Shown: piece after piece, positions 34,201-43,950 of the stretch
Position numbering within the stretch: position 1 is the stretch's first letter
Layout of the letters: the number at the start of each line of letters is the position of its first letter
Virus record (IMG/VR): IMGVR_UViG_3300042879_003514
Span: 31,303-95,302 of that record
Length of the DNA: 64,000 nt
Origin: a virus
Strand: one strand, 5' to 3'
Notes under the pieces: generated by a model
Told to the model about the DNA's origin: nothing
What the model saw: only the letters and a program-made list of their open reading frames with translations
The model's database searches: none
Position numbers and translations under genes: made by a program

Positions 34201-35117
34201 TCTCCAATAATAATTCTGTTGCTTTTTTCGTATAGTTCAACCTCTCCTTCTTCGCTATTTATTAAAGTTCCAGTACTTTTGGCTTGTTGAATAAGATAAG
34301 TTATTGGGGAGCTTGTAACAGCAACTGATCTATCAACTGTCCAAATTATGATAGTATTGCCTTCTAAAGTTGTGAAAGTATCACAAGCAGCATCTCTAGA
34401 TGCTTGATCTATTATTTCTCCAATAGTCATCGATGAGCTAGATGTTATAGACCATTCTGGCGTAACAGCTATTAACCTACTAAGATCCAAATTCAACTGG
34501 TCGGCGCCTGATGTTGTAAAAATTCTTCCACCAGAATCTATCTGTAATCTTTGTAAAACCTTTAATAAAGATATTCCATTTTGTGAACTACTGGTTCCTG
34601 GTCCAGAAGTTCCAAAACCAGTACAAGATTGAACACGCGGCCAATTTTGACTATCTTCTCCAGGAGGACAAACAGCGCAAGTCACTCCTTCTTGGAAATA
34701 CGCAAAATTAATAAAATTCGGCATCGTTGCTATAGCAGCATCATTGCAGTAGTAGTCTTTCAGTAAAACAGAAACATTATCTAAAATTTTTCTTGGATCA
34801 ATAATTTTAAATTTATATGTATAGCCATTACTAGATTCTGAAACGGATGCACTATTAACTATTCCACCAAATGCAAATGCTGTTGTAGTAGAAAAGAATT
34901 TGACTGCTCTGCCAACATCTGGTAAAGTAAATCCAACCCCAGCATCTGTGCCACACGGATCAACAACTAATTCTAAATCCAATATTGAACTATTTGAGCC
35001 TATACCAATATTAATATTGAAATTTAATAAATAAATTGATCCTGTAAAAACCCTACCTCCACCATTAGCATAGATCATATCAAAAGCAGAGCTAATAGTT
35101 TTACAAGTTGTGGTCAT
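31260..35117 (-). CDS. large tail protein, hub/tip-like, with Ser/Glu/Cys-rich end
   Basis: A 1,285-residue protein, the last gene of the leftward tail operon. The N-terminal region (about 1-300) has beta-rich segments such as LVVDPCGTDAGVGFTLPDVG and a FKIIDPRKILDNVSVLLKDYYC block that suggest a baseplate hub/tail tip protein. The middle has a Lys/Arg-rich helical stretch (about 765-815). The C-terminus is low-complexity Ser/Glu with many Cys (CCSSESSSSESS). The Ser/Glu/Cys tail recalls planctomycete surface proteins. Tip location fits gene order after the tape measure; there is no named family. Confidence 0.7.
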   Translation of the reverse strand: MTTTCKTISSAFDMIYANGGGRVFTGSIYLLNFNINIGIGSNSSILDLELVVDPCGTDAGVGFTLPDVGRAVKFFSTTTAFAFGGIVNSASVSESSNGYTYKFKIIDPRKILDNVSVLLKDYYCNDAAIATMPNFINFAYFQEGVTCAVCPPGEDSQNWPRVQSCTGFGTSGPGTSSSQNGISLLKVLQRLQIDSGGRIFTTSGADQLNLDLSRLIAVTPEWSITSSSSMTIGEIIDQASRDAACDTFTTLEGNTIIIWTVDRSVAVTSSPITYLIQQAKSTGTLINSEEGEVELYEKSNRIIIGDNVNYLSEVSFKNNVDMMLGYLEDGSIVRAQGTPFKGVKINTSAINALLGGGLGDSFAIDETEILATKTQEIWLLYGAIKPNSLSARIQTILGINALMNEMLVAFTTINNANDAETINRNLANIKGINQAPADKQTDDLLKFIQCWRWFTNFIQEYYGKKWFIPINSPCVYPANPPEIIQGEGGPYLLSDYPTSDGYPSPSQQNGNILQLKNKEFFETTDGKYNGFLRFNSKDKVSAAINRQPVDFTFSSHTLDSNSLNESPNIFIKINGALEIIRYKNKSQILVESDMIPLINSPDVKRILTAALRTFAALFPDKLNQLQDQGINPIQSLNIFQLTPVAARPEAACVPMKSNIYVYGPWGSSSLSIGSTDVVVDSSLNPWSFGGYSAMNIAGEALALQAIRPVNKEFSGSVTIAEPPGWNIQYFIQNYAMILDSMNVVYGAQGSTTTYSFKTHIPKFGQYGQAVSATLQQMNKDRSSSIKLFKENRKKSRNEINSILNDFEKRKYERNPFKKDPNEAADNKNSPSVLLIGGFFDTVSKNNSSSGSGQSESVATAVESLTCEELKSYTQSSGSTGTEPVTGSGTIKRTISVGLYPQNEVDMSFSNEAFWNIGSISIDGLFSPVSIDGRHDRLSRFSEYTAKNTISSVTNKTPIHRSRPVMPPITTNKLNIHQEYINPITSYALLSKWDDRKGSSTKGFNILFLTYGDKIQEIFGTDEKRQAETDFGFLGLRGPLVLQSWGYDTEGKPIPNAVDSPSDTESGKFKRHGTKNKFMSNWLSNPKTWPVGPIDLRWDRDRGVWVSPPSERILVAQLIEELSPYKSAKAILLNPSADSKLYYDDYPIYGDNGENLGTSLKSVQITIYDYLGRSICKGSRVYAYYEDKRYIVLESNIGSSSDNSCCSSESSSSESSSSESESECPNDDCGLSSCFTSLGTAPGLIGLNESNCLTLYPFTECEETSESDFCAKIDECGGGGTDGGSP

Positions 35118-35118
35118 T

Positions 35119-37506
35119 TTAGTTGTCCATAATGAATATTTGGTCTTGATAAGAATTAAAAATAATATCTATAGAATAATCAAGATTATCTTCCACTAAT
35201 ATCCTATATTCATTTTGATATAAATTATTTATTAATAATTCCTGCTCATCCCCCATTATTGTATACACACCGGGTAGTAGATTAATAAATAAAGTATTTT
35301 TAGCAAAGGTTTTATTGTAGTTTTTTGGCCCATATATCGTATGTTTAATTGGTTTATCAATATTGACCAATAATTTAGCAGTATTTGTTTCATCCTCTGT
35401 TTGTTTAATTGTTTGATATGCTTCTACAGGAGTGGTTATACTAGCTGGTATTTGTCGTGGTTGTGGAAGATATTCATCAATAGTTGTATTTTCACCAGCA
35501 GCTCTTACGTAAACCAAAATATCGCCATACAAGAATTGATCTACTACTAGTTTATTATAGTCTTGTAATATTTTTTTAGATATGGTAAAATGATTATCAT
35601 AGTTCTTATTTAAATTATTATATATAATATTATTTGGAATATTGTTATACTTATCTTTAATTCTAATAATAATATATCCATTTGATAATGCTTTTATGCT
35701 AGAACTATCAATAAGTTTATTATTTGACATAAGAGGTTTTATTGAATTAGACTTATTATCTAGTACATAAAAGTTCACAATATAGTTGTTATCGATAGTT
35801 GTACTATCTGGTAAAAGATACGAGGAATTTCCATCTATTACTATATCTATACCACCTGTGTGTGTCGCATTATCAAGATTATATACATAAATTTCTGATA
35901 AATTATTAATTTTATTTATTGATCTCAATAAGTTTTTAATATTTAACATATAAGCGGAATCTTCTGGACTGCTATCACAAACAGTTTGACTAGTGGTAAC
36001 ATATTGATTTAAAACATTAAATTTTTCTAAAAAACTAAGAATGGTTACGTAATTCAATTGGTATAAATTTTTATAAACAAGTTTTTTTGTATTAGTGGTT
36101 TTAAATTGATAAAAATCCTCGTTATTTGTATTGTCTCCAATAGAAACATAAACATTATCCATTCTAGATGATGTTATTTCTCTAAAACTAGAGTTTGTAA
36201 ATTGAGCATGAACATTGTCTTGAAGTATAAAACTTCCTCTAGCCAGACTTGCGTTTTCATTATTTATATCTCCAAATTCTGACAATCCTAGAGATAAATC
36301 AAACGCTTCATTGGTTTTTGGATTTGAAATTTGTAAAATACTATTTAGTAAGTTTGGATTAGCGTTTGGATTTAGTCCGGGAGCGATATAAAAATAATAA
36401 AACCAATCTTCTGATGAATTTCCTAATTTTAGAATTTCAATTTCATTATCTTGAATACTATACTTATCTAACATATTACGTACTATTAAGAATTCATATG
36501 GATTATTATCAATTTTAATTATTATATTATCTTTTAATTTTAATGTTTTAATATACTGCCAAAGAGCAGAATTATTACTAATAAGTTTATATGGTATTAG
36601 AATAGTATCATAAATTGGTAGCGTTATCGTTGGTGAATATAATTTAGATTTTATATCTTCCGTAATTTTTAAAGAAACAGAGAGAGGATTAATATTTGGT
36701 ATAATGATATCATCAATAACTGTGGTACATCCATACATATTCTCGATGGCTAGTGAGTAGGTTCCTGGCATCAGTAAATTTGTAATTTGATATGAATATC
36801 TATTATTTATAGTATCCACATTAGTAATATATTTTGTTTCAAACGCATCTAAAAAATATATAAGACCCTGATCATCAACATTTGTGAATAATAAACTAAA
36901 TGGACCATATCCAGTTATATCAAATTTTAAAGTACCATAACCATCAAATACAGTTGGTGGTATAGAAAATTGATCTAGATATTTGGTTTCTATATTAACT
37001 ATTGAAAAAGATGGCCCTGATACCGAGCATCCATTGTTATCGACAACAGATACTGAATAAGAACCAGCAGATAAATTACGAATTGTTACTGATGGTTCTG
37101 AGGAAACAAGAGTTTGCTCTTTAATATCATAAATATATGGTGGGGAGCCGCCAGAAACTTCTATATAAATATTAGCGTCATTATTGCATGAATATTCTTT
37201 ATGTTGGACCCCAGTAATTTTTAATTCTGGAGGAGATTCAATATTAAAGGTGTATGGCCCAAGAATAGAATTATCTATTAAACTACGAATAATAAATTCA
37301 TAATTACCATTTTTTAAGTTAGATATCAATCTATTATCGGTAGAAATTATGGTATCATCATCAATATCGCCACTCCACTCTATTATATTATTAAAAAAAC
37401 TAGTATTCTCTGCTTGTGTAATTAATATAATTTGAGTTATTTCTATAAAACCATTGCGTTGGTTTTTACATAAATTATCAACTTTCCTATAGTTTATTGT
37501 AGCCAT
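35119..37506 (-). CDS. tail protein with SprB-like Ig domain
   Basis: A 795-residue beta-rich protein. Residues about 94-170 match the SprB-type repeat: VSGGSPPYIYDI, then NLSAGSYSVSVVDNNGC, with a second weaker copy about 205-270 (MPGTYSLAIENMYGCTT). SprB repeats occur in gliding adhesins and other surface proteins. The rest is Asn/Ile-rich and unassigned. Position near the end of the tail operon suggests a tip or fibre role in host recognition. Its stop is 1 base from the next start. Confidence 0.7.
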   Translation of the reverse strand: MATINYRKVDNLCKNQRNGFIEITQIILITQAENTSFFNNIIEWSGDIDDDTIISTDNRLISNLKNGNYEFIIRSLIDNSILGPYTFNIESPPELKITGVQHKEYSCNNDANIYIEVSGGSPPYIYDIKEQTLVSSEPSVTIRNLSAGSYSVSVVDNNGCSVSGPSFSIVNIETKYLDQFSIPPTVFDGYGTLKFDITGYGPFSLLFTNVDDQGLIYFLDAFETKYITNVDTINNRYSYQITNLLMPGTYSLAIENMYGCTTVIDDIIIPNINPLSVSLKITEDIKSKLYSPTITLPIYDTILIPYKLISNNSALWQYIKTLKLKDNIIIKIDNNPYEFLIVRNMLDKYSIQDNEIEILKLGNSSEDWFYYFYIAPGLNPNANPNLLNSILQISNPKTNEAFDLSLGLSEFGDINNENASLARGSFILQDNVHAQFTNSSFREITSSRMDNVYVSIGDNTNNEDFYQFKTTNTKKLVYKNLYQLNYVTILSFLEKFNVLNQYVTTSQTVCDSSPEDSAYMLNIKNLLRSINKINNLSEIYVYNLDNATHTGGIDIVIDGNSSYLLPDSTTIDNNYIVNFYVLDNKSNSIKPLMSNNKLIDSSSIKALSNGYIIIRIKDKYNNIPNNIIYNNLNKNYDNHFTISKKILQDYNKLVVDQFLYGDILVYVRAAGENTTIDEYLPQPRQIPASITTPVEAYQTIKQTEDETNTAKLLVNIDKPIKHTIYGPKNYNKTFAKNTLFINLLPGVYTIMGDEQELLINNLYQNEYRILVEDNLDYSIDIIFNSYQDQIFIMDN

Positions 37507-37515
37507 AATTAATAC

Positions 37516-39033
37516 TTATTTATATATTGGTTTAGTATTAGTTGTGCAAGTAAGGTTGTTTAGGGCTCCTTGTTCACATAACACATATTCTTTTGTTATA
37601 GTATATGAGGTTGACATAATATTTTTTTTCTCATTTAATAATATGAGAGAATAAGCATTAGGTAATGCCGAGAACGTACTATTTACCTCAGTATCCACAC
37701 AATTAGCTAATGTTGACATTTTTTTCTTATCACAACCATTTAATGTTCCCTTGCCTGTAATAATGAGCCTTTGGGGTGTAGACGGAGCTATTTGTTGAAC
37801 AATAGCTTTCGCAGAATTAGGGATTATAAATTCTTTGTATCTAATAGCTGAAAATGTTTCTTCTATTGTAACATCTATATTTCCAACGCCTGTTGTGGTA
37901 CATGAATTGATATCTCCAAACTCTGATTTAAATGATATTTCGCCAGCCACCACAGATCGTTTTACATTACTAGATAATCTTTGATAACAAAATGGCTTTG
38001 GTGTTGCTGGTGGTTCGATGCTACCTCCGTATAAAACTATACTATGATGATGCCAATCTCCATTTAATATTATATTAAGCGATGCATTATAAGCCCTATC
38101 TGCATTAGCTATTCTTTCGTTAGCAGTTGCTTTGTTTTCTAGATAATCACTAATAGATGCTTTAGATAATCCTTTGATTACACCACTTAATACTTTATTT
38201 TTCATGGTAGTTCTTTGATCAATTTTTTCTTCAGTATTGAAATCTATCCATGCGTAAGGCTTTCCTCCACCCTGACTAAGATACATGTCAAAAGACCATG
38301 TTAAGCTACCATCAATATTAATAGTAAGTTTTTTAGTATCTAACCATTTATTCCAGCCTTTATATTTATCTAAAATTTTAGTATTACAACCATTTAAAGA
38401 TAATAAACTATTAGCTCTTCTTTTGAGTATATCTTCAGAGTTTTTTGTTGGATTATATGATGGTTTACCACATATAGTTCTACCATATGATGAGACATTA
38501 ATTTCACCAGATATTTTAATATATGATTTTGTTGCGTCTAATACATTGTCCACACTTGATATGGCAGAAGCCTCCCCTATAAGACTTAGTTTTTCGCTAT
38601 AGTTTTGTAAAAATTCTATTTTTTGACCACCCTCAGACAAACAATTATCTTGTAAAAATGATTGGTCTGGATTTACAGCAGCGGCGCCATTGATAGTTTC
38701 TATGGCTATAACCATAGAATAATTTACAGAATAAGGCCCATTTCCTTGTGAAAAAGTTACTGTTCTAATTCTGCCAGTACCATCTAAAAAATCTGATCCA
38801 CCAGAACATCCTATTTTTAGCGTTACACAATCAGCATCTGCTTGTAATTGATTTATTTTTGCAACTTCATCATCTATTGTTTCACTAACTAGATTACCAG
38901 ATAATGTAACTATTAAAAGACCACCAATGACATACTCTCCAGATTTATTATACTCATAAGAGGTACTAACAAATGGTGCTGGCCTAAGCGACATACCAGC
39001 AACAAAAATAGAATCAAAATTTGATGCAGCCAT
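37516..39033 (-). CDS. tail protein, paralogue of the next upstream gene
   Basis: A 505-residue protein sharing layout with the 499-residue neighbour: both have an N-terminal SYEY..G.IIGG..I.T.SG.V segment, a Cys-containing strand (CVTLKIGCSG) and a C-terminal TITKEYV/TVTKEFI end. The N-terminal domain plausibly forms a tail-tip or baseplate ring. No named family. It is 1 base from its paralogue, so they arose by tandem duplication. Confidence 0.7.
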   Translation of the reverse strand: MAASNFDSIFVAGMSLRPAPFVSTSYEYNKSGEYVIGGLLIVTLSGNLVSETIDDEVAKINQLQADADCVTLKIGCSGGSDFLDGTGRIRTVTFSQGNGPYSVNYSMVIAIETINGAAAVNPDQSFLQDNCLSEGGQKIEFLQNYSEKLSLIGEASAISSVDNVLDATKSYIKISGEINVSSYGRTICGKPSYNPTKNSEDILKRRANSLLSLNGCNTKILDKYKGWNKWLDTKKLTINIDGSLTWSFDMYLSQGGGKPYAWIDFNTEEKIDQRTTMKNKVLSGVIKGLSKASISDYLENKATANERIANADRAYNASLNIILNGDWHHHSIVLYGGSIEPPATPKPFCYQRLSSNVKRSVVAGEISFKSEFGDINSCTTTGVGNIDVTIEETFSAIRYKEFIIPNSAKAIVQQIAPSTPQRLIITGKGTLNGCDKKKMSTLANCVDTEVNSTFSALPNAYSLILLNEKKNIMSTSYTITKEYVLCEQGALNNLTCTTNTKPIYK

Positions 39034-39034
39034 T

Positions 39035-40534
39035 TTAACACTTCTTTATAAATTCTTTAGTAACTGTATAATTTTTATTAGATACTAAACTAGTATGAGA
39101 AATTAATAACCAATCCTTTGGAGTTGCAGAACCTAAATAGTCTTTAACCGCTTGGTCTAAAGGTTCGAGTACACCAGTTGGTCTAGCACTTGTTGCAACA
39201 CATACATCTGAGCTACTAGCGCTACTAGTAAAAGAAATGCGTTTAGCACTACATGCATTTATATCTTGAATTAGTGTTCCGTATGAAGGAATTATATGCT
39301 CAACAATTTGGCGCTGTGGTTCTGTTATATCTACCACAAGTTCTCTTTTATATCCATCACCATCAACACAGTCATTATTATTTGACGATGAAGACCATTC
39401 AAAAACAAAATTTATAGTGCCTTCTGAACGAGATTTCGATACAGACGATGTTGATGGTTTTATTACTAATTGTTGTTGAGGGTCTTGTTTAGGATCATCG
39501 TCTAAACCTTTGCAATTTCCAACAGAAGATCCGCCAACCCCACCGCCCACAGGAGGACAATTTGGTTTTTCATTTAAAATTAAGGTTTTTCCATTGCTAT
39601 CAAACTCTTTTAAGTAATTATACTTATTTATAATTTTATCAAATGCTTCTTCTGCTGAAGCTAATTTTGAGCTTGATGCTGTATCTGGTAAATCAATAAG
39701 ATCTGTCCAAGAAATTGATGCTAATCCTATAATTGATCCAGTAATTCTTTTTGATTCTTCTTTTTCTTGGTATGTTTTATTATGTTCAAATTCTAAATCT
39801 ATAAATGCCCCTGTTGAAACAGAAGGTGGTAGCAATATTATATCAATAGAGAACGATGTTTCTGTTGAAGTAACCTCTAAAGATCTAGACTGAGCAAAAG
39901 GTTTCCAGTTTTTATATGCGCTTATAAGAGGGTGGTTAGGTATATATGCGACAAATTTTTTAATTAGTCGTAATGCAATTTCTTGAGGATTTGACGAATC
40001 ACATAATGGCCTACACGATGCGGATGCTTTACAACTGAATTTTACATAAGATTTCGATATATTGTTTTGATCATTTAGAAATACAAAACCGTGAGATTCT
40101 TCCCCAATTTCTATTGTTTCCGACTTGGATATGGAGACAACATGATCATCAACAGTTATTCCCATAGAATTTGGTGGAATAGATTTTAATTTAGTTTTAA
40201 TTTCTATTGTAAAAGACCCTTGGTTGACCCACGATGGGTCTGGTCCTTGGTCTATGCTAACATTAGTAATTTTACCCATACCGCTATATAAATTTGGAAT
40301 ACTAACACTAACACAACCACTATCTTGACCTAAATTTCTTATTTGAGCTAGTTTAGACATTACCGTTGCGCCAGATTTAGCCGCTTGAGAAACAGAAACC
40401 GTGCCTGTGACAGTAAATATTGTTGAGCCGCCTATTATTTCACCATTTGGACTGGTAAAATACTCATACGACATATTAGCAAATGGCGCGTATGTTTCAT
40501 CTAGGGTTACAGAACCTATAATAATAGTAGGCAT
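39035..40534 (-). CDS. tail protein, first of a tandem paralogous pair
   Basis: A 499-residue protein with AAAGGAT before the ATG. The N-terminus MPTIIIGSVTLDETYAPFANMSYEY parallels MSLRPAPFVSTSYEY in the next gene. A Pro/Gly-rich linker (CPPVGGGVGGSSVGNC) lies near residue 335. It probably sits at the tail tip, by gene order. No enzymatic motif is seen. Confidence 0.7.
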   Translation of the reverse strand: MPTIIIGSVTLDETYAPFANMSYEYFTSPNGEIIGGSTIFTVTGTVSVSQAAKSGATVMSKLAQIRNLGQDSGCVSVSIPNLYSGMGKITNVSIDQGPDPSWVNQGSFTIEIKTKLKSIPPNSMGITVDDHVVSISKSETIEIGEESHGFVFLNDQNNISKSYVKFSCKASASCRPLCDSSNPQEIALRLIKKFVAYIPNHPLISAYKNWKPFAQSRSLEVTSTETSFSIDIILLPPSVSTGAFIDLEFEHNKTYQEKEESKRITGSIIGLASISWTDLIDLPDTASSSKLASAEEAFDKIINKYNYLKEFDSNGKTLILNEKPNCPPVGGGVGGSSVGNCKGLDDDPKQDPQQQLVIKPSTSSVSKSRSEGTINFVFEWSSSSNNNDCVDGDGYKRELVVDITEPQRQIVEHIIPSYGTLIQDINACSAKRISFTSSASSSDVCVATSARPTGVLEPLDQAVKDYLGSATPKDWLLISHTSLVSNKNYTVTKEFIKKC

Positions 40535-40567
40535 AATTATTATATCCTTTAATTTTCCTAATTAAAT

Positions 40568-43500
40568 TTATAGATTAATAATACTATCAGAGAGTTTAAA
40601 CCAATTATTATCCCCACCATGTACTATGGTTATATTATAGCCACCAGGCAATGTATGAAACGCACTTATCAAATCAGAAGATTTGTATATAGATATATTA
40701 TAAAATGATGAATTAATATTAACAATAGTAAATTTTTTACCCATATATAATCCTGTGCCATTTGGTAGATAAAGATTTGTGGCTCCAGAAGGATATAGAA
40801 ATTGATATTCAGCATCATTAGCAGATAAATACTTTGGAGTTACTGGAACACCAGAGGTTGCTAATGTTTCATATCTAAGTTTACTGTTAACATATGGATT
40901 ATTAGAATCATTTTGATAAATTATTTTATGTATTTGATTAACTCCAGTTGGCATAACAGATGGAGTTATATTTAATCCTGTTGGCGTTGTTAGAAAATTA
41001 AAAGTTAATCCACTGTTAGTAATTAGATTACCACTAGAAATTATATTTTGAAAAATTCCAGTTAAACCTAGTACAACATTACCAGAAGCAAAACTAAAGT
41101 TTGCATTACCAGAAGCTGTTAGGTTATTAGTAATTATATTAGAGCTAAAAATACCAGTTCCAGAACATACTAAGTTGGTTCCTATGGTTATACCAGAATT
41201 TGTAATAATATTTCCAGAACTAATTAAATTACCACCAATAGTAACTCCAGAGTTTATAATAGCATTACCAGATACTAGGATATTTCTATTAAATACAAAG
41301 TTTTCAGAACTGCTTTTGATAATCGATCCACTTGGATCTAGTATAATATGATTTTGATTATTAACATATAAACGAATACTGTTGTTACCGCTAAATGAAA
41401 CCGATTCATTATTAGATAATATAATATTGCTATTACCACTAGATGTGATACCAGAACCAACTAAAATATTAGAATTTCCAATAGAATTAGATAAATTAGC
41501 AAGAATGACTGAGTTATTACCAGAAATATCTGATGAAGAACCGAATATGAAATTAGACAATCCACTTGTGGAAGAATTATCCCCAACAAGAATATTATTA
41601 TTTCCAGATGAATATAGTCTTGATCCAACAAGAAATCCTCCATCACCATATAATTCATTATTATAACCAAATAAAATACCAGTATCAGATATTGTTCCAA
41701 GATTACCAACCCCAAGAGCAAACAATGTTGCAGATATATCTGTGTTTGATACGTTATTGCTACGCCCAAAAGCAACAGAGCCATTGGCTGTAACAGTATT
41801 ACTTTCTCCGATACCAACAGAATAGTCTCCATGAACGCCGTTTAAGTAACCACATGAAACTGAGTATAGTCCGTTATTAGCATTGTCGATACCAATTGAG
41901 ATGCCATAGTCTTCATCAATAGTGTTGCTATTACCAACAATAACAATTCCCATATTGCCACTAGTTAAACAACTATTATCACGACCAATTATTGTGTTAT
42001 CAATGCCAGAACATGTGATATTTTTGCCGAATAAAATATTATTAGTACCAGTCGCCTGAATATCTCTACCAAATATAAAATTACCACTATTAATTATATT
42101 ATTATTAAATCCATAAATAACATTATTGCCTGAATAATTATTAACTCCTATTGTTAGATTATTATTAGATAAATCAAGTATATTAAGCAAGGATCCTGTT
42201 GAGGCGATTTTGCAAATAAACTTTGAATTTTCATTTCCATTAGTTGTGTTATTGATATTAGAAGATAAAACTAAACCGGTCTTAGATACGCCACTAGAAT
42301 TTACAAACTTAAAAACAATATTTTCATTAATACCAGAAGATAAAATAGAGGTATTATCAATAATAAAATTAATATCATTATTAGATAGTGTTGAATATAC
42401 TAAAGATCCCGAGCCACCTAAACTTAAATTAGTATTATCATTTAATGCTAAGTAAACACTATTGCTGCCAGTAACACTAACTCCAGAACCTCCAAATACC
42501 CAGATATTATTTCCAGAGGCGGTGTGGTTAAGACCAAATAATCCGCCGTATGTTCCAGATGATAGGATTAAAGAATCTCCAATAGCTATACTATTTTCTG
42601 CACAAATATTATGGAATGATCCTATAACAATATTATTTCCTTCATTAGATGAGGCGCTTCCTATTACAACACCATTAGTATTTTGGTTATTAAATCCAAG
42701 AACTACTCCGTCAGAACTAAAAACTGCAACATCTTCGTTAGATCCATTATTAAGAGCCTCTATATGAATAGAAGAATTTTCACTAGAATTTAGGGCCGAG
42801 TCAATAATAGAATAAATTCTATTATAGCTAACACTACTATTACTACTATTTAATCCAGAGAATACTATAGAGCCAACTATATTATTTGTTGTTATTCCGC
42901 TTTGAGAATTATTAGAAAAAACTATTTTTGGACCAGAACCGCTGTTGTATATAGTGAGTCCATTTCCACCACTAGCATTGATAGTTAAAATATCATTTGG
43001 ACTAGATGAGTTAATGCCAATTTTATTAGTACTACCATCAATAAAAAACATGTGGGTTCTACCAGTACCCTCAACTCTAAAACTATTAGCATGAGACTGT
43101 TCGTTAAATACTGTGGTGGAGCCAATATATCCTGGTAGAATATTATGAGCGGTAGAAATATTTCCAGTACCACCAATTAATATGGCTTCATTAACACGAT
43201 CCCAACTCAACGCATTTGTGCCACTAAATGCACTATCATATTTAAATTGTATTGCGCCATTATTGCCATATGGATAAGAAGATTCTAAGATAGGATCAAG
43301 AGTTACCCATCCGCTCTGAGATGGAACAGAAACTATTTGTAGATAATCTTTTATAATAGAAATATCATAGGTTCCCGTACCATTAATAGTTTGAGATGAG
43401 TCTGGAGTTAATAGAATAGCATTTGCTTGTTCGTATTGATTGCCTATTGTTTTATCAAGCACAAAGCCTAATACAATTGGATCAGATCCTGATGTTACAG

Positions 43501-43933
43501 GTGGTAAAGAAACAGTTACACCCGAAACAGATGAGTCTACTATATATGTTGCGGATACGTTGGGTGCTGTGAAACTTGCGTTTTTTTCTTCTAAATTAAT
43601 ATTATTTAATGAATTTGAACTATCGCTACTAATAATACTTTCTATATATTTAGTACCAGAAGTAAAGCTTACTAAACTATTACTACTGCTTGAAGATATA
43701 ACTTTCTCTCTGACCAAAATATTTAAGCCACCACTAACCTGAATGTACCCAACACCAATTTCCCACTCAAAATTAGTATCTAGTCTATAAATATAGTAAT
43801 TAAATTTATTAGATGATCCTAATGCTGATACAAATGTGCGAAATCCTAGTGGTGCGCCATTAAGCACAAAATTTCCAGTGCCAGTTGATACAGAAGTTTC
43901 TTGAACTTTATTCGCATAGTATTTAATTGACAT
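40568..43933 (-). CDS. tail fibre/adhesin with YadA-head-like repeats
   Basis: A 1,121-residue protein, Asn/Ser/Gly/Ile-rich. From about residue 415 to 850 it has many short repeats of the form SGNNxIxxGxxxxxSG (for example TSGNMGIVIVGNSN, GDYSVGIGESN, NGSVAFGRSNNV). These match the left-handed beta-roll head repeats of YadA-type trimeric adhesins. The N-terminus MSIKYYANKVQETSVSTGTGNFVLNGAPLGFRTF looks like a common phage tail-fibre attachment segment. It is probably a trimeric fibre for host adhesion. AAAAGGGGA precedes the ATG. Confidence 0.78.
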   Translation of the reverse strand: MSIKYYANKVQETSVSTGTGNFVLNGAPLGFRTFVSALGSSNKFNYYIYRLDTNFEWEIGVGYIQVSGGLNILVREKVISSSSSNSLVSFTSGTKYIESIISSDSSNSLNNINLEEKNASFTAPNVSATYIVDSSVSGVTVSLPPVTSGSDPIVLGFVLDKTIGNQYEQANAILLTPDSSQTINGTGTYDISIIKDYLQIVSVPSQSGWVTLDPILESSYPYGNNGAIQFKYDSAFSGTNALSWDRVNEAILIGGTGNISTAHNILPGYIGSTTVFNEQSHANSFRVEGTGRTHMFFIDGSTNKIGINSSSPNDILTINASGGNGLTIYNSGSGPKIVFSNNSQSGITTNNIVGSIVFSGLNSSNSSVSYNRIYSIIDSALNSSENSSIHIEALNNGSNEDVAVFSSDGVVLGFNNQNTNGVVIGSASSNEGNNIVIGSFHNICAENSIAIGDSLILSSGTYGGLFGLNHTASGNNIWVFGGSGVSVTGSNSVYLALNDNTNLSLGGSGSLVYSTLSNNDINFIIDNTSILSSGINENIVFKFVNSSGVSKTGLVLSSNINNTTNGNENSKFICKIASTGSLLNILDLSNNNLTIGVNNYSGNNVIYGFNNNIINSGNFIFGRDIQATGTNNILFGKNITCSGIDNTIIGRDNSCLTSGNMGIVIVGNSNTIDEDYGISIGIDNANNGLYSVSCGYLNGVHGDYSVGIGESNTVTANGSVAFGRSNNVSNTDISATLFALGVGNLGTISDTGILFGYNNELYGDGGFLVGSRLYSSGNNNILVGDNSSTSGLSNFIFGSSSDISGNNSVILANLSNSIGNSNILVGSGITSSGNSNIILSNNESVSFSGNNSIRLYVNNQNHIILDPSGSIIKSSSENFVFNRNILVSGNAIINSGVTIGGNLISSGNIITNSGITIGTNLVCSGTGIFSSNIITNNLTASGNANFSFASGNVVLGLTGIFQNIISSGNLITNSGLTFNFLTTPTGLNITPSVMPTGVNQIHKIIYQNDSNNPYVNSKLRYETLATSGVPVTPKYLSANDAEYQFLYPSGATNLYLPNGTGLYMGKKFTIVNINSSFYNISIYKSSDLISAFHTLPGGYNITIVHGGDNNWFKLSDSIINL
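41380..42690 (-). repeat. coding repeats of YadA-head type
   Basis: Roughly 14-17-residue units with alternating SG/NN turns and hydrophobic strands (N-I-I-G, S-V-A-F-G), degenerate at DNA level. They lie inside the 1,121-residue tail adhesin gene. Confidence 0.6.
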
Positions 43934-43950
43934 AGTAAATTAATCCCCTT

